Assembly: GCF_004827385.1 (NCBI RefSeq)
Contig: NZ_SRXN01000011.1
Coordinates: forward strand, 62,001 to 126,000
DNA length: 64,000 nt
Origin: Ensifer sp. MPMI2T
GTDB lineage: Bacteria > Pseudomonadota > Alphaproteobacteria > Rhizobiales > Rhizobiaceae
Reading direction: 5' to 3'
Both the position numbers and the translations under genes were made by a program. The notes under the pieces are model-generated. The model saw only the letters and a list, made by a program, of their open reading frames with translations. It did not search any database and was not told the origin of the DNA. Below are positions 33,161 through 41,724 of the stretch, one piece after another (the first letter of the stretch is position 1; the number at the start of each line of letters is the position of its first letter).

Positions 33161-33195
33161 CAATACGTTGCCGTTGCGCACCTTTTCGGGGAGGC

Positions 33196-34524
33196 CTACG
33201 AGGCCAGCGCGTCGAGCAGTGTCAGTTCCGACATCACCCGGTTCCGCCCGGCATGTTTTGCCATGTAGAGGAACTGGTCGGCCGCGTGCAGGTAATTGTC
33301 GAAGGCTTCCTGGGCCTCGATGGTCGCGAGGCCGATCGAGATCGTGATCGTCAACTCCTCGTCGTCTGCGACGATTTTCGACCTTTCCAGTTCGAGCCGC
33401 AACCGCTCGCAGAAGTCATAGGCGCGGCGCGCGTCCAGCCCGTTGAAGAGAATGCCGAATTCCTCGCCGCCGAGGCGCGCCAGCAGATGCTCCTCTCCGA
33501 CAATTGCCTTCAGACGCCGCGCCACGTGCTTCAGCACGATGTCGCCGATCTCGTGGCCATAGGTGTCGTTGAGGCGCTTGAAATGGTCGATGTCGAGAAC
33601 GGCGATCGAGGTGCTCTCGCCGCGCCTCAGACACTGCTCGACCAGCCGTGGGCCGGTCAGGAAGAAGTGGCGGCGATTGTAGATGTTCGTCAGATAGTCG
33701 CTCGCCGCGAGACGGCGCAGCGCCTGCAAGCGCTTCTGCATGGCGACGGCCTGCCCTACCCGCGCGCTGAATTCCGCCTCGAGGAATGGCTTGCGGATGA
33801 AGTCCACCCCGCCCGCCTCGATGAAACGTGCCGCCAGACGGGCGTCACCGTGATCGGAGAGGCCGATGACCAGGGCGGCCTCCTCGCCCTGGCGGTTGCG
33901 GATCTCGGCGATCAGCGCCGCGCCGGTCATGTCGTTGAGATCGGTATCCGTAACGATGAGATCAATCGCCTCGCCCGCATCGAGCAGTTGCAATGCTTCG
34001 CCAGCCGCGGACGCCTCGACGACCGAGAAGCACTGCTGGCGCAAAAGACCGGCGAGATCATAGCGCGACGCCTTGTTGGGATCGACGAGCAGCACCGTCG
34101 TCCGACCCTCGGTCAGCGCCCGGTCGACAGCGGCGATCAGACGCTCGATCGATTGCGGTTCGTGCTTGACGATGCAGCCCAGCACGTCCCTGCCGAGGAT
34201 CTCCTCCCGCGTGTGGTCGTTGAAGGCGGCGGTAAAGACGATTGCCGGTATATTACTGGCGAGAACGAAATCGAGCGCCTCGCAGTTCGGCGCGTCGGGC
34301 AGGTTGAGGTCGACCACCGCCAGGGAGAATTCGTCAGGCCCCGCGGTCAGCTCGGCCTTCACCGCTTCGAGTGTTCCGCAATGCGTTACGCGTGCGCCGA
34401 GCGTGCTTTCCAGCCCGTACTTCAACGCCGTCGCGAACATGCGCGAATCTTCGACGAGCAGCAATCGCTTGTCGCGATGCTTCTGCGCGCTGTTCGCCTG
34501 CCCCGACGTGCGACGTAGTCTCAC
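33196..34524 (-). CDS. response regulator diguanylate cyclase (REC-REC-GGDEF)
   Basis: About 442 aa, PleD-like layout. REC1 begins at RLLLVEDSRMF with phosphoacceptor Asp in LAVVDLNLPD; REC2 begins at TVLLVDPNKASR with Asp in LIVTDTDLND; the GGDEF domain has SDYLTNIYNRRHF and an active GGEEF site. The RxxD inhibition site is absent (GEEH instead), unlike the cyclase at 29070. The start is uncertain: a GTG at 34524 is used; a TTG at 34590 gives a longer frame. It is a paralogue of the tandem receiver protein at 34891, same strand, about 370 bases away. Confidence 0.88.
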   Translation of the reverse strand: MRLRRTSGQANSAQKHRDKRLLLVEDSRMFATALKYGLESTLGARVTHCGTLEAVKAELTAGPDEFSLAVVDLNLPDAPNCEALDFVLASNIPAIVFTAAFNDHTREEILGRDVLGCIVKHEPQSIERLIAAVDRALTEGRTTVLLVDPNKASRYDLAGLLRQQCFSVVEASAAGEALQLLDAGEAIDLIVTDTDLNDMTGAALIAEIRNRQGEEAALVIGLSDHGDARLAARFIEAGGVDFIRKPFLEAEFSARVGQAVAMQKRLQALRRLAASDYLTNIYNRRHFFLTGPRLVEQCLRRGESTSIAVLDIDHFKRLNDTYGHEIGDIVLKHVARRLKAIVGEEHLLARLGGEEFGILFNGLDARRAYDFCERLRLELERSKIVADDEELTITISIGLATIEAQEAFDNYLHAADQFLYMAKHAGRNRVMSELTLLDALAS

Positions 34525-34590
34525 GGTCCCAGCAACCCCATCCCTACAGAACCCGTATCTCGCCCCAAGATGCCGGATAACTGCAACCAA

Positions 34591-34890
34591 ATGAATTTAT
34601 GCACGATTCCTGATTTTCGGCACTTGGATCGTCTCCGACTCAAGCAATCCTTCAGTGTTTCGTGCACTGGCCGCAGGCGTGCTTCCCGAGAATGACGCTG
34701 GCCAAAAACAATTGCCCGGTACACACGCTCATCTGCCGAGTTGCCATTCGACAGGGTCCGTCACTGGGCTTCCCCATTTCTTATTTGCATAGATTGAAAG
34801 GCCCTGCCGGTTGCGATTCCGTTAACGCAGCAACCGGCAGTGCGAAATCCACAGGCCGCAAGCCTGAGGCGACGTGAAAGGAGTACGGCG
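34591..34890. other. intergenic region with a perfect 11-bp hairpin
   Basis: CTGCCGGTTGC (34804-34814) pairs with GCAACCGGCAG (34830-34840) across 15 bases. On the minus strand it comes 50 bases after the stop of the tandem-receiver gene and is followed by a short CCTTTC, so it is probably that gene's terminator. The rest shows nothing beyond the presumed promoter of the GGDEF gene. Confidence 0.55.
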
Positions 34891-35724
34891 TCAGGCCGGG
34901 ATTTTTATCTTCCCGCTCAGGGTGCGGATCTTCGTCAGCGTGTCGAGGTTCTGGTTGACGCGGCAGTAGAATTCCTCGTTGACGAAGGGGCGCACGACAA
35001 AATCATTGCCGCCGGCCTTGAGGAAACGCGCGGAAAGCAGCCGGTTCGTCGACGACGACACGCCGATAATGCGCAACTGATGCGGGCCGTGAGCCGCGCG
35101 GATTCTGCGCGTCAGCTCGAAGCCGTCGATGTCCGGCATATTGTAGTCGGTGATGACGAGCGCGATGTCCGGATTATTCTTCAGGATTTCGAGCGCCGCG
35201 GCACCGCTCTCGGCCGAACTCGTGCGGAAATTGTAACGTTTCAGCTGTGTCGTCAAAAGCGCCCGCGCCGTCGGGCTGTCGTCGACGATCAGCACGTGAT
35301 GTTTCTGGTTGGTCAGGAAGCGGCAGACAGACTCCGCCAGCATGTCGACGGCGAAGACGCTGTCCTTTATGACGTAATCGACAAGGTCCTTGGCAAGGAT
35401 CGCTTCGCGCGTCGTCTCCTGGAACGAGCCGGTGAAGACGATCGTCGGCACGCTCATGTCGATCAGATAGTTCAGTGCCTCGCCGTTTTCGGCACCGGGC
35501 AGATTGATGTTCGAAATCGCGAGCGAAGCTGGAAAGGAGGCGTTCTCAACAGCGAACTGCAGATCCTCGTAGTCGCGGCAGACGATCACGTCGATGTCGA
35601 ACAACTCCTTCAGCCGCTTCGAAACCATCGAGGCAAAGAGGTTTGAGTCCTCGGCAAGCACGATGCGGTGTTCGCCAAGGGATTCGCCGGAATAGTACAT
35701 TCCGGAAACGCCGAAAAATGACAT
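34891..35724 (-). CDS. tandem receiver-domain protein (REC-REC), first receiver degenerate
   Basis: 277 aa with two CheY-like domains and no output domain. REC1 (about 20-135) keeps the acidic pair in LAEDSN and the Lys of YVIKD, but its phosphoacceptor position is Asn (AISNINLPG instead of a D). REC2 (about 143-265) is complete: LIVDDSP, VITDYNMPD and VRPF. Sequence similarity to the N-terminus of the GGDEF protein at 33196 shows a common origin. It may be a phosphorylation sink or adaptor. The start at 35724 (MSFFGVSG) is preferred. Confidence 0.85.
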   Translation of the reverse strand: MSFFGVSGMYYSGESLGEHRIVLAEDSNLFASMVSKRLKELFDIDVIVCRDYEDLQFAVENASFPASLAISNINLPGAENGEALNYLIDMSVPTIVFTGSFQETTREAILAKDLVDYVIKDSVFAVDMLAESVCRFLTNQKHHVLIVDDSPTARALLTTQLKRYNFRTSSAESGAAALEILKNNPDIALVITDYNMPDIDGFELTRRIRAAHGPHQLRIIGVSSSTNRLLSARFLKAGGNDFVVRPFVNEEFYCRVNQNLDTLTKIRTLSGKIKIPA

Positions 35725-35978
35725 TGATCGCCTATGAGAAAGAGTGTCCCCGGAACGCATGCTAGGGGGAAAAGACTTATCGCGTGTTAATGCCGATCGC
35801 CTTGTTGTTCCGCCGTTCCCTCTCCAAAAGCATAACTCTCCTCCACCTTCGTGGCAGTGAGTACGCCCGTAGCCGTATGAATCAGAACGAATATACGAAT
35901 TTTCTCATCTGCAATTCTGCGTCAGGATAAGCTGCGGTCGTTCTCGCAAACCGTGTGTTGGAAAATCGGGAGAGAACC

Positions 35979-36827
35979 ATGTCGTCAGCCAGAGAGCAGC
36001 GCCCGCAACTCAACCGGGCCAGACGTCACTTCCTCGGCCTGGCCGCCGCCACAGGCGCCAGAATCGCGGCAATGGGCACGCTTGCCGTGACGACTTTCTT
36101 TCCCTCGTCGACGGCCCATGCCCAAGCGGCAAAACCGGGAAACGGACCGAAACCCGGCCAAGGGCCGGGGAGCAACCCCGGGAACGGCCCCAAATGTCTT
36201 CTCCGCGGCACTTCGATCATGACCCCGAGCGGCGAGACCCGGATCGAGGATCTTCGGATCGGTGATCTCGTCGAAACGGTGCGGGGCGAAGTTCACGCGA
36301 TCAAATGGATCGGCCGCCATCTCTACCGGCTGAGCGGGTCCAGCTGGAGCGACAGTGTCGTGCCGATCCGCATCTGCCGGCATGCCCTCGATGAGCATAC
36401 GCCGCATCGGGATCTCTATCTCTCCGCCGGCCACACCCTGTTCATCGATGGCGTCCTCATCAGGGTGCAGGATCTCGTCAATGGGACATCGATTGCGCCC
36501 GCCCTTCCAATGGACGAGCGGGAGATAGAGTATTTCCATGTCCTGCTCGATACGCATGAAGCGATCCTGGCGGAGGGCACCCCCGTCGAAACGCTCCTTC
36601 TCGAGGCAGACACCCACGAGGGTTTCACGAATTTCGCGGAATTCGCACGTCTCTATCCCGGGCCGCAGCCACAGATGACTCCCTTTGCGCCGATAGTCGG
36701 CTATGGTGGGCGCGCGCATCTGAAGGCCCTGCTACGCATTGCGACAGGGCGCTTCGCTCGGGTGCGTGCACCGATAGACGAGGCCTATGAGAGGATTGCC
36801 GCACGCGCCGAGCAACTCGTCGGCTGA
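35979..36827 (+). CDS. Tat-exported Hint-domain protein
   Basis: 282 aa. A twin-arginine signal (RRHFLGLAAA from residue 15, cleavage after AHA near 48) is followed by a Gly/Asn/Pro-rich linker (51-71). A Hint_2-type domain begins at Cys73 (CLLRGTSIMTPSGETRIEDL) and includes LYLSAGHTLFIDGVLI and FHVLLDTHEAILAEG. Hint domains catalyse N-S acyl shift and self-cleavage; family members lie in secreted, often RTX-linked proteins. No C-extein is present, so it is not an intein. It converges on an RTX gene 69 bases away. Confidence 0.85.
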   Translation: MSSAREQRPQLNRARRHFLGLAAATGARIAAMGTLAVTTFFPSSTAHAQAAKPGNGPKPGQGPGSNPGNGPKCLLRGTSIMTPSGETRIEDLRIGDLVETVRGEVHAIKWIGRHLYRLSGSSWSDSVVPIRICRHALDEHTPHRDLYLSAGHTLFIDGVLIRVQDLVNGTSIAPALPMDEREIEYFHVLLDTHEAILAEGTPVETLLLEADTHEGFTNFAEFARLYPGPQPQMTPFAPIVGYGGRAHLKALLRIATGRFARVRAPIDEAYERIAARAEQLVG

Positions 36828-36845
36828 TTGGAAGCGCGGCACTCT

Positions 36846-36860
36846 CTACAGCGCCGCGTG
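36846..36860. repeat. short fragment of repeat R1
   Basis: CTCTACAGCGCCGCG, the terminal landmark of repeat R1, between the convergent Hint and RTX genes. No other part of the repeat is retained. Confidence 0.4.
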
Positions 36861-36895
36861 TTTTTGAGATGGGGGCGGCTCGACGCATTCGCCAT

Positions 36896-38512
36896 CTAGG
36901 CGAACATGATGTCGTCCGCCGAGAGGTCGGACAGCGAAACTTTGTCGAGGAAGAGCCCGAACGTGCTGGAGCCGTTGAAGGCGATGTAGAGTCCGTCGCC
37001 CGTCTCGGTCGCCGCCCCAACTAGGTCGGCGAAGCTGTCGATCCCCGTGGCCGCGGATGCGTGGCCGATGAACCGCAGCACGTCGCCGCCGTCGGCGTCG
37101 AAGTCGGTGATATGGTCGACGCCGGTGCGGGAAGACGTATCGGACGACCACAGGAAGCTATCGGCGCCGGCACCGCCCGTCATCACATCGTTGCCGACAC
37201 CGCCCCAAAGCAGGTCGTTGCCCGCCCCGCCGTCGAGGCGATCGTTGCCGCCGTTGCCTGTGAGGTTGTCGTTGCCAGCGAGTGTACGGATCGTATCGTC
37301 GGCCGCGCCGCCGGCCATCTTGAACGTCTCGATCCCGCTGAAAAACAGCGTCGGCCCGAGCATACCAGTCGCGGCATCGAAATTGGTCACCCCTGGAAGT
37401 GGCGCGGTGACGTGGAGCGTATCGTTTCCGTCCCCGCCATTGATGATGCCGGAGGGAGAATGCACCAGGATCAGGTCGTCGCCCGCCCCGCCGTCGATTA
37501 TCGTCTCGCCATCGCCAAAACTTGCCCCGGAGTCGTGGATCTCGTCGTTGCCGGCGCCGCCCATCAGCACGTCGTTGCCACCGTCGCTGACCAGGACGTC
37601 GTCGCCCGCACCGCCGTAGAGGGCGTCGTCGCCGCTTCCCGACAGGAGGCGATCCCTGCCGCTGCTGCCCGCAGCGTAGTTGTCGCCTTCGCCGAGATCG
37701 GCATAGAGCGAGGAAAGATTTCCGCCGATCAGCGTATCGTTGCCACTGCCGAGGTGTACCTGTGCGGCCTCAATGTTGCTGATCAGTGCGCCAGTTGAGG
37801 CAAAGCCCCGCGCGAAGTCGACAGTGAGGTCCTCGGTCCTCTCCTCATCGAACAAAGAGAGCGTGTCCCAGCCGTTCCCGCCGTCGATCACTTCGGATGC
37901 AAGCGTGGTCGTGATCTTGTCGTCGTTGCTGCCGGCGAAGATGCGGTTCGCGCCGCTTCTGTCGACAATGATGTCTTCGCCGTCGCCAGTGTCGAGCGTG
38001 TCGTCACCCAGCATGCTGGTGCCGTCGTCGCCGTCGGCGCCATAGGGGCCGATGATGTCGTCTCCGGCGCCGGTCGTAATGACGTCGTCGGTCGCCGCAC
38101 CGAAGATGCGGTCGTCGCCGCTTCCGGTGGTCAGCACGAGCCTCTCGATGCGGTTGAAGAAGATATGTTCCCAATTCGACGTGTCGTAGCCGATGATGCC
38201 ATGGCCGTGTTCGCCGCTGAACCTGACAGCAGTATTGATGCTGGAAAGGTCGATCGCGAGCGTATCGAAGCCGGATCCGCCGGTGACCGCGCCGCCGGTG
38301 CCGATCAGGGTGATCTGGTCGTCGCCCTCGCCACCATCGAGGCGGTCGTAGCCGTCCCTGCTCGTCAGGCGATCGTCTCCTGCGCCGCCGTCGACCAGAT
38401 CGTCACCCTCACCCGCATCGATCTCGTCGGCGCCGATGAGGCCCCAGATGCGATCTTTCTCGTCAGTTCCTAGTAACGCGTCATTTCCGACAGTGCCCAC
38501 GATAGTGGCCAT
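36896..38512 (-). CDS. RTX-type calcium-binding repeat protein
   Basis: 538 aa, acidic, built almost entirely of glycine/aspartate nonapeptides of the GGxGxDxL type, e.g. DLVDGGAGDDRL near 38 and DRLDGGAGNDLLWGG near 430. It ends with a serralysin-like C-terminal segment (VSLSDLSADDIMFA) that serves as a type I secretion signal. No signal peptide, as expected. No protease or other catalytic domain was recognised. The secretion apparatus is not in the window. The upstream region is unusually AT-rich. Confidence 0.92.
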   Translation of the reverse strand: MATIVGTVGNDALLGTDEKDRIWGLIGADEIDAGEGDDLVDGGAGDDRLTSRDGYDRLDGGEGDDQITLIGTGGAVTGGSGFDTLAIDLSSINTAVRFSGEHGHGIIGYDTSNWEHIFFNRIERLVLTTGSGDDRIFGAATDDVITTGAGDDIIGPYGADGDDGTSMLGDDTLDTGDGEDIIVDRSGANRIFAGSNDDKITTTLASEVIDGGNGWDTLSLFDEERTEDLTVDFARGFASTGALISNIEAAQVHLGSGNDTLIGGNLSSLYADLGEGDNYAAGSSGRDRLLSGSGDDALYGGAGDDVLVSDGGNDVLMGGAGNDEIHDSGASFGDGETIIDGGAGDDLILVHSPSGIINGGDGNDTLHVTAPLPGVTNFDAATGMLGPTLFFSGIETFKMAGGAADDTIRTLAGNDNLTGNGGNDRLDGGAGNDLLWGGVGNDVMTGGAGADSFLWSSDTSSRTGVDHITDFDADGGDVLRFIGHASAATGIDSFADLVGAATETGDGLYIAFNGSSTFGLFLDKVSLSDLSADDIMFA

Positions 38513-38805
38513 GTTTCGCTCTCCCAGCCCAAAATATAACCGCGAGAACTCATTACTGTATTTTTAGTTTAAACGCTATACAGAATTGAGAAATACCATT
38601 AAAAAAACAACACAATAATTACTTTACTTCAAAATTGCAATTAGTATAACCAAATATATACTTATCGAGACGCACGGCATCGTCGCGCTGCGCACGCGTG
38701 GGCACCATGGAGAGCAAGATTTCTCGGACAGCTTTTCGCCGAAGTCTGCGTGGCGAGCCGATCAAATCTCCTGACCACGCGGCGATTTCCGTATAGAATA
38801 GCGCG
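38513..38805. promoter_or_regulatory. AT-rich promoter region of the RTX gene
   Basis: About 38540-38665 is far richer in A+T than the rest of the window (runs such as ATTAAAAAAACAACACAATA). It lies between the divergent RTX and cyclase genes. A small minus-strand frame at its right side is not supported. This composition is typical of silenced or strongly regulated secreted-protein genes. Confidence 0.5.
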
Positions 38806-40215
38806 ATGAACGAAGCCCAGACCCTATTCGATGCGCTGCGCCAGTCGGTGAAGCCAGAGATTGTCGATGCCTTCGAGCGGTTCGTACGGGATGCTCCGGA
38901 CCGCAAGCTTTGCCGCATCAACGCGCTTGCCTTCGCAAAAGCCGAAGGGCTCGACGAGGAGCAGACGATCGCCGGCTTCCTACATGCGTCTCACCACGGC
39001 ATCTTCGAATTGTCATGGAACGTGCTCTGCCCAGGCTGTGGCGGGGTGCTCGACGCCAATACCTCGCTCAAATCCCTGCAGCAGGAGGAATATACCTGTG
39101 CGCTCTGTGCCGCCGGCTACGAGCCAACGCTCGACGAGATGGTCGAGGTGACGTTCACGGTAAGCCCGAGGGTGCGCCACATCGAGGCGCACAATCCGCA
39201 CGAGCTGCCGCCGGCTGAATACTTCCGCCAGATCTACTGGGGCTCGGGCGTCGACCTACCCGAAGAGGGTTTCGAGGAGAAGGTCGACGAGTTCGTGCTC
39301 GAAGCGCTGGAATTGCCGCCCGGCGAGAAGGCGGTTATCGCGTTGCAGCTTCCGGCTGAGTTCGTCATCATCTTCGAGCCGGTGACGCATGCGGCGCAGT
39401 TTTTGGAAGTGGCCGGGGAGCCGACCAAGGAGCGAAGGAACCTCGCCCTCGTCTTCGACCGCGGCCACCGCCACAACGAGACCTTGCGCCTCCAGCCGGG
39501 ACCGCTGAGGATTCAGGTGGAAAACCACGCGGAAGTCCGCACCCTGCCCTCTGTCTGCATTGCGAACGACGCGCTCCATGGCATGCTCGGCCGTCGCCGG
39601 TCCTTCCTGACGGCCAAGCGCCTGCTTTCCAACCAGACGTTCCGCGACCTCTACCGCACCGACACGATCGACGTCGACCAGCGGCTGAAGATCACCAGCC
39701 TCACCTTCCTCTTCACGGATCTGCGCGGCTCGACCGAGCTTTACGAGCGCGTCGGCGACCTTGCGGCCTTCGATCTGGTGCGCACCCATTTCAGCGTCTT
39801 GAACGAGATCGTCGCGACCGAGGCCGGCGCAGTCGTCAAGACGATTGGCGACGCTGTGATGGCAACGTTCCCGACACCGGACCGGGCGGTCGCGGCGGCG
39901 ATGCGGATGCGCGATGCAATGCGCGAACTCAACGAAGAGCGCGGCAGCGAGGACCTGCTTCTTAAGATCGGCATCCACGAGGGACCGTGCATCGCCGTCA
40001 ACCTCAACGAGCGCCAGGACTATTTCGGCCAGACCGTCAACATCGCCTCGCGCGTCCAGCACCTCGCCACCTCGCGCGAGATCTTCGCCACCGGTTCGGT
40101 GGTGGAGGACCCGCGCGCCTCCAGCCTCCTCAGTGATCGCGGCCTCAATCCCATGTCGCACAGCGTCGCGCTTCGCGGCATCGCCAACGAGATCAGCATT
40201 TTCGCGATCCCGTGA
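38806..40215 (+). CDS. adenylate/guanylate cyclase with N-terminal DUF5939-type domain
   Basis: 469 aa. The N-terminal ~290 residues contain a zinc-type CPGCGG..CALC knuckle and a conserved DUF5939-like region (NPHELPPAEYFRQIYWG). A class III cyclase domain from about 300 has metal Asp in FTDLRGSTELYERV, KTIGDAVMATF, and transition-state residues in YFGQTVNIASRV. It makes cAMP or cGMP from the matching nucleotide. No membrane helix. A cyclic-nucleotide-gated channel lies 1.5 kb downstream. Confidence 0.9.
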   Translation: MNEAQTLFDALRQSVKPEIVDAFERFVRDAPDRKLCRINALAFAKAEGLDEEQTIAGFLHASHHGIFELSWNVLCPGCGGVLDANTSLKSLQQEEYTCALCAAGYEPTLDEMVEVTFTVSPRVRHIEAHNPHELPPAEYFRQIYWGSGVDLPEEGFEEKVDEFVLEALELPPGEKAVIALQLPAEFVIIFEPVTHAAQFLEVAGEPTKERRNLALVFDRGHRHNETLRLQPGPLRIQVENHAEVRTLPSVCIANDALHGMLGRRRSFLTAKRLLSNQTFRDLYRTDTIDVDQRLKITSLTFLFTDLRGSTELYERVGDLAAFDLVRTHFSVLNEIVATEAGAVVKTIGDAVMATFPTPDRAVAAAMRMRDAMRELNEERGSEDLLLKIGIHEGPCIAVNLNERQDYFGQTVNIASRVQHLATSREIFATGSVVEDPRASSLLSDRGLNPMSHSVALRGIANEISIFAIP

Positions 40216-40295
40216 ACGGCAACGGCGCGTGGCACGCTGTTCATCGCCAATTCAGGCGTCGTGGCTGAATATTGCGGCGACGAAAGGAGAGCGAT

Positions 40296-40535
40296 ATGCG
40301 CATAGAGCTTGTCCTGCTTGCTGCCGTGGCGATAACTGCCAGCACGGCGATGGCCGGGAGCCAATCGTCGAATTCGAGTTCGAACAGTTCGTCCAGCAAC
40401 GGCGTCGTCAGCGAGCGGATCTTTGAAACCTACTGCGAAGATGGCCACTGTCAGCGCTACCTTCTACGCCGGCTGTATCGCGACGACGAAGGCCAACGAC
40501 GCTATCGCGAACGCTATTATGATGACGATGGTTGA
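40296..40535 (+). CDS. small secreted Ser/Arg-rich protein, 79 aa
   Basis: Signal peptide (residues 1-20, ending TAMAG), a serine/asparagine-rich linker, then FETYCEDGHCQRYLLRR with two cysteines four residues apart, and an acidic-basic tail ending YYDDDG. Function unknown. AAAGGAG at 40283-40289 fixes the ATG at 40296. Confidence 0.65.
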   Translation: MRIELVLLAAVAITASTAMAGSQSSNSSSNSSSSNGVVSERIFETYCEDGHCQRYLLRRLYRDDEGQRRYRERYYDDDG

Positions 40536-40597
40536 GGTCACGGTCTGACCCTGGCATCTTGCTGGCCCTATGCAAGCTAAAGCCCACGAGGTGAACC

Positions 40598-41005
40598 ATG
40601 CGTTCCCGAACAGCCTCATGCTCCTGTGGCCAGTTGCGGATTGCAGTCTGGGGCGAGCCGCTCGGCGTCGGCGTTTGCCACTGCTTCGCCTGCCAGCGCC
40701 GGACGGGCAGCGTCTTTGCAGCGCTCGCTGCCTTCGCTGCCCCCTATGAGGTCTCCGGCACCGCAACCGAATATGTGCGCGCTGGCGACCAGGGTGCGCG
40801 GTTCAGGTTCCGCTTCTGCCCCGTCTGCGGGACGAGCCTCTTCCACACGGAGGAGGGCTGCGAGGAATCCTCGGTGGCGGTCGCCGTCGGCGCCTTCGCC
40901 GACCCGAACTTTCCGCCACCCCAAGATTCGGTCTATGACTGCCGCCGCCATTCCTGGGTACAGCTGCCGCCGGGGATCAGGACCTACGAAAAGGATCCGA
41001 CTTAG
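40598..41005 (+). CDS. GFA (glutathione-dependent formaldehyde-activating / CENP-V) family protein
   Basis: 135 aa zinc protein. All typical ligand motifs are present: CSCGQ (C8, C10), CHCFACQRRTGS, and CPVCGTSLFH. Members bind glutathione or small thiols; the founding enzyme makes S-hydroxymethylglutathione from formaldehyde. In this genome a link to C1 detoxification is possible but not shown by linkage. GAGGTGAACC precedes the ATG. Confidence 0.88.
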   Translation: MRSRTASCSCGQLRIAVWGEPLGVGVCHCFACQRRTGSVFAALAAFAAPYEVSGTATEYVRAGDQGARFRFRFCPVCGTSLFHTEEGCEESSVAVAVGAFADPNFPPPQDSVYDCRRHSWVQLPPGIRTYEKDPT

Positions 41006-41022
41006 ATCATTTGCCGCAAAGG

Positions 41023-41703
41023 TCAGTGCCCGAGATTGTCGGCGGCAGCCATGATCTCCGCCGCGGTCGGGAAGATGCAAAGGCCGTCCGGCCCTTCGCG
41101 CGCCTCAAACTGCGCCCAGCGGACGATGCCGGCGCCGTCGACCAGGAAGTGCCCGACGAGCTGCGTGCCGTGCTTCGCGAAGATCGCTTTGTCGGTGTCG
41201 TTCGGCTCAAAACCATCCTTGGCATTGAGCGCATCATTCGCTTCCATCGGCTGCAACGGTTGCGGCAGTTCGCCGGTCGGATTGATGCGCGCCTCCTGGA
41301 ACTGCTCGAGCTTCGCGCGAGAGGGCCATTCCGCCGCTTCGTCGCTGCCCTCGCCCAGGAACTCGACCCGCGGCAGGCCGAAGGCTCGGTGCGTGCGGCA
41401 ATCCGGATCGCAAAGAAGGGTCACCGGCGTCGGCTGGTACTGGTTATAGAGGCGCGCGCGCTCGACCGGCGTGTTGATCACGGCGAGCGTCTCCACCCCG
41501 CTGGCGTGAAGCACAGGCTGGACGCGGGCAAGTTGCTTCACCTGACGCCGGCAGAACGGGCAGTGCAGCCCGCGAAAGAAGCCTATCAGGAACGGGCGAC
41601 CGCGCAGGCTGTCGAGGGAGACCATGCCCTCGGCGTTGGCCGCGGGAAGCGCGAAGGCGGGCGCCGGATCGCCGGGCTGCAGTGGGGCTGTCGGGTCTCC
41701 CAT
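41023..41703 (-). CDS. peroxiredoxin-like / AhpC-TSA family protein
   Basis: 226 aa thioredoxin-fold protein. PGDPAPAFALP and a redox CPFC pair (C48, C51) in FFRGLHCPFCRRQ. The rest is longer than typical bacterioferritin-comigratory proteins, with an extra acidic segment near 130-175. It probably reduces peroxides or disulphides in the cytoplasm. The same-strand potassium channel gene is just upstream, 21 bases away, so they may be cotranscribed. Confidence 0.85.
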   Translation of the reverse strand: MGDPTAPLQPGDPAPAFALPAANAEGMVSLDSLRGRPFLIGFFRGLHCPFCRRQVKQLARVQPVLHASGVETLAVINTPVERARLYNQYQPTPVTLLCDPDCRTHRAFGLPRVEFLGEGSDEAAEWPSRAKLEQFQEARINPTGELPQPLQPMEANDALNAKDGFEPNDTDKAIFAKHGTQLVGHFLVDGAGIVRWAQFEAREGPDGLCIFPTAAEIMAAADNLGH

Positions 41704-41724
41704 CGGATCGTTCTCCTGTCTCGT

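Noticed and set aside
38619-38921. 100-aa - strand frame overlapping the cyclase start
   Set aside because: Half of it is antisense to the cyclase gene and the rest lies in the AT-rich promoter; no ribosome site.
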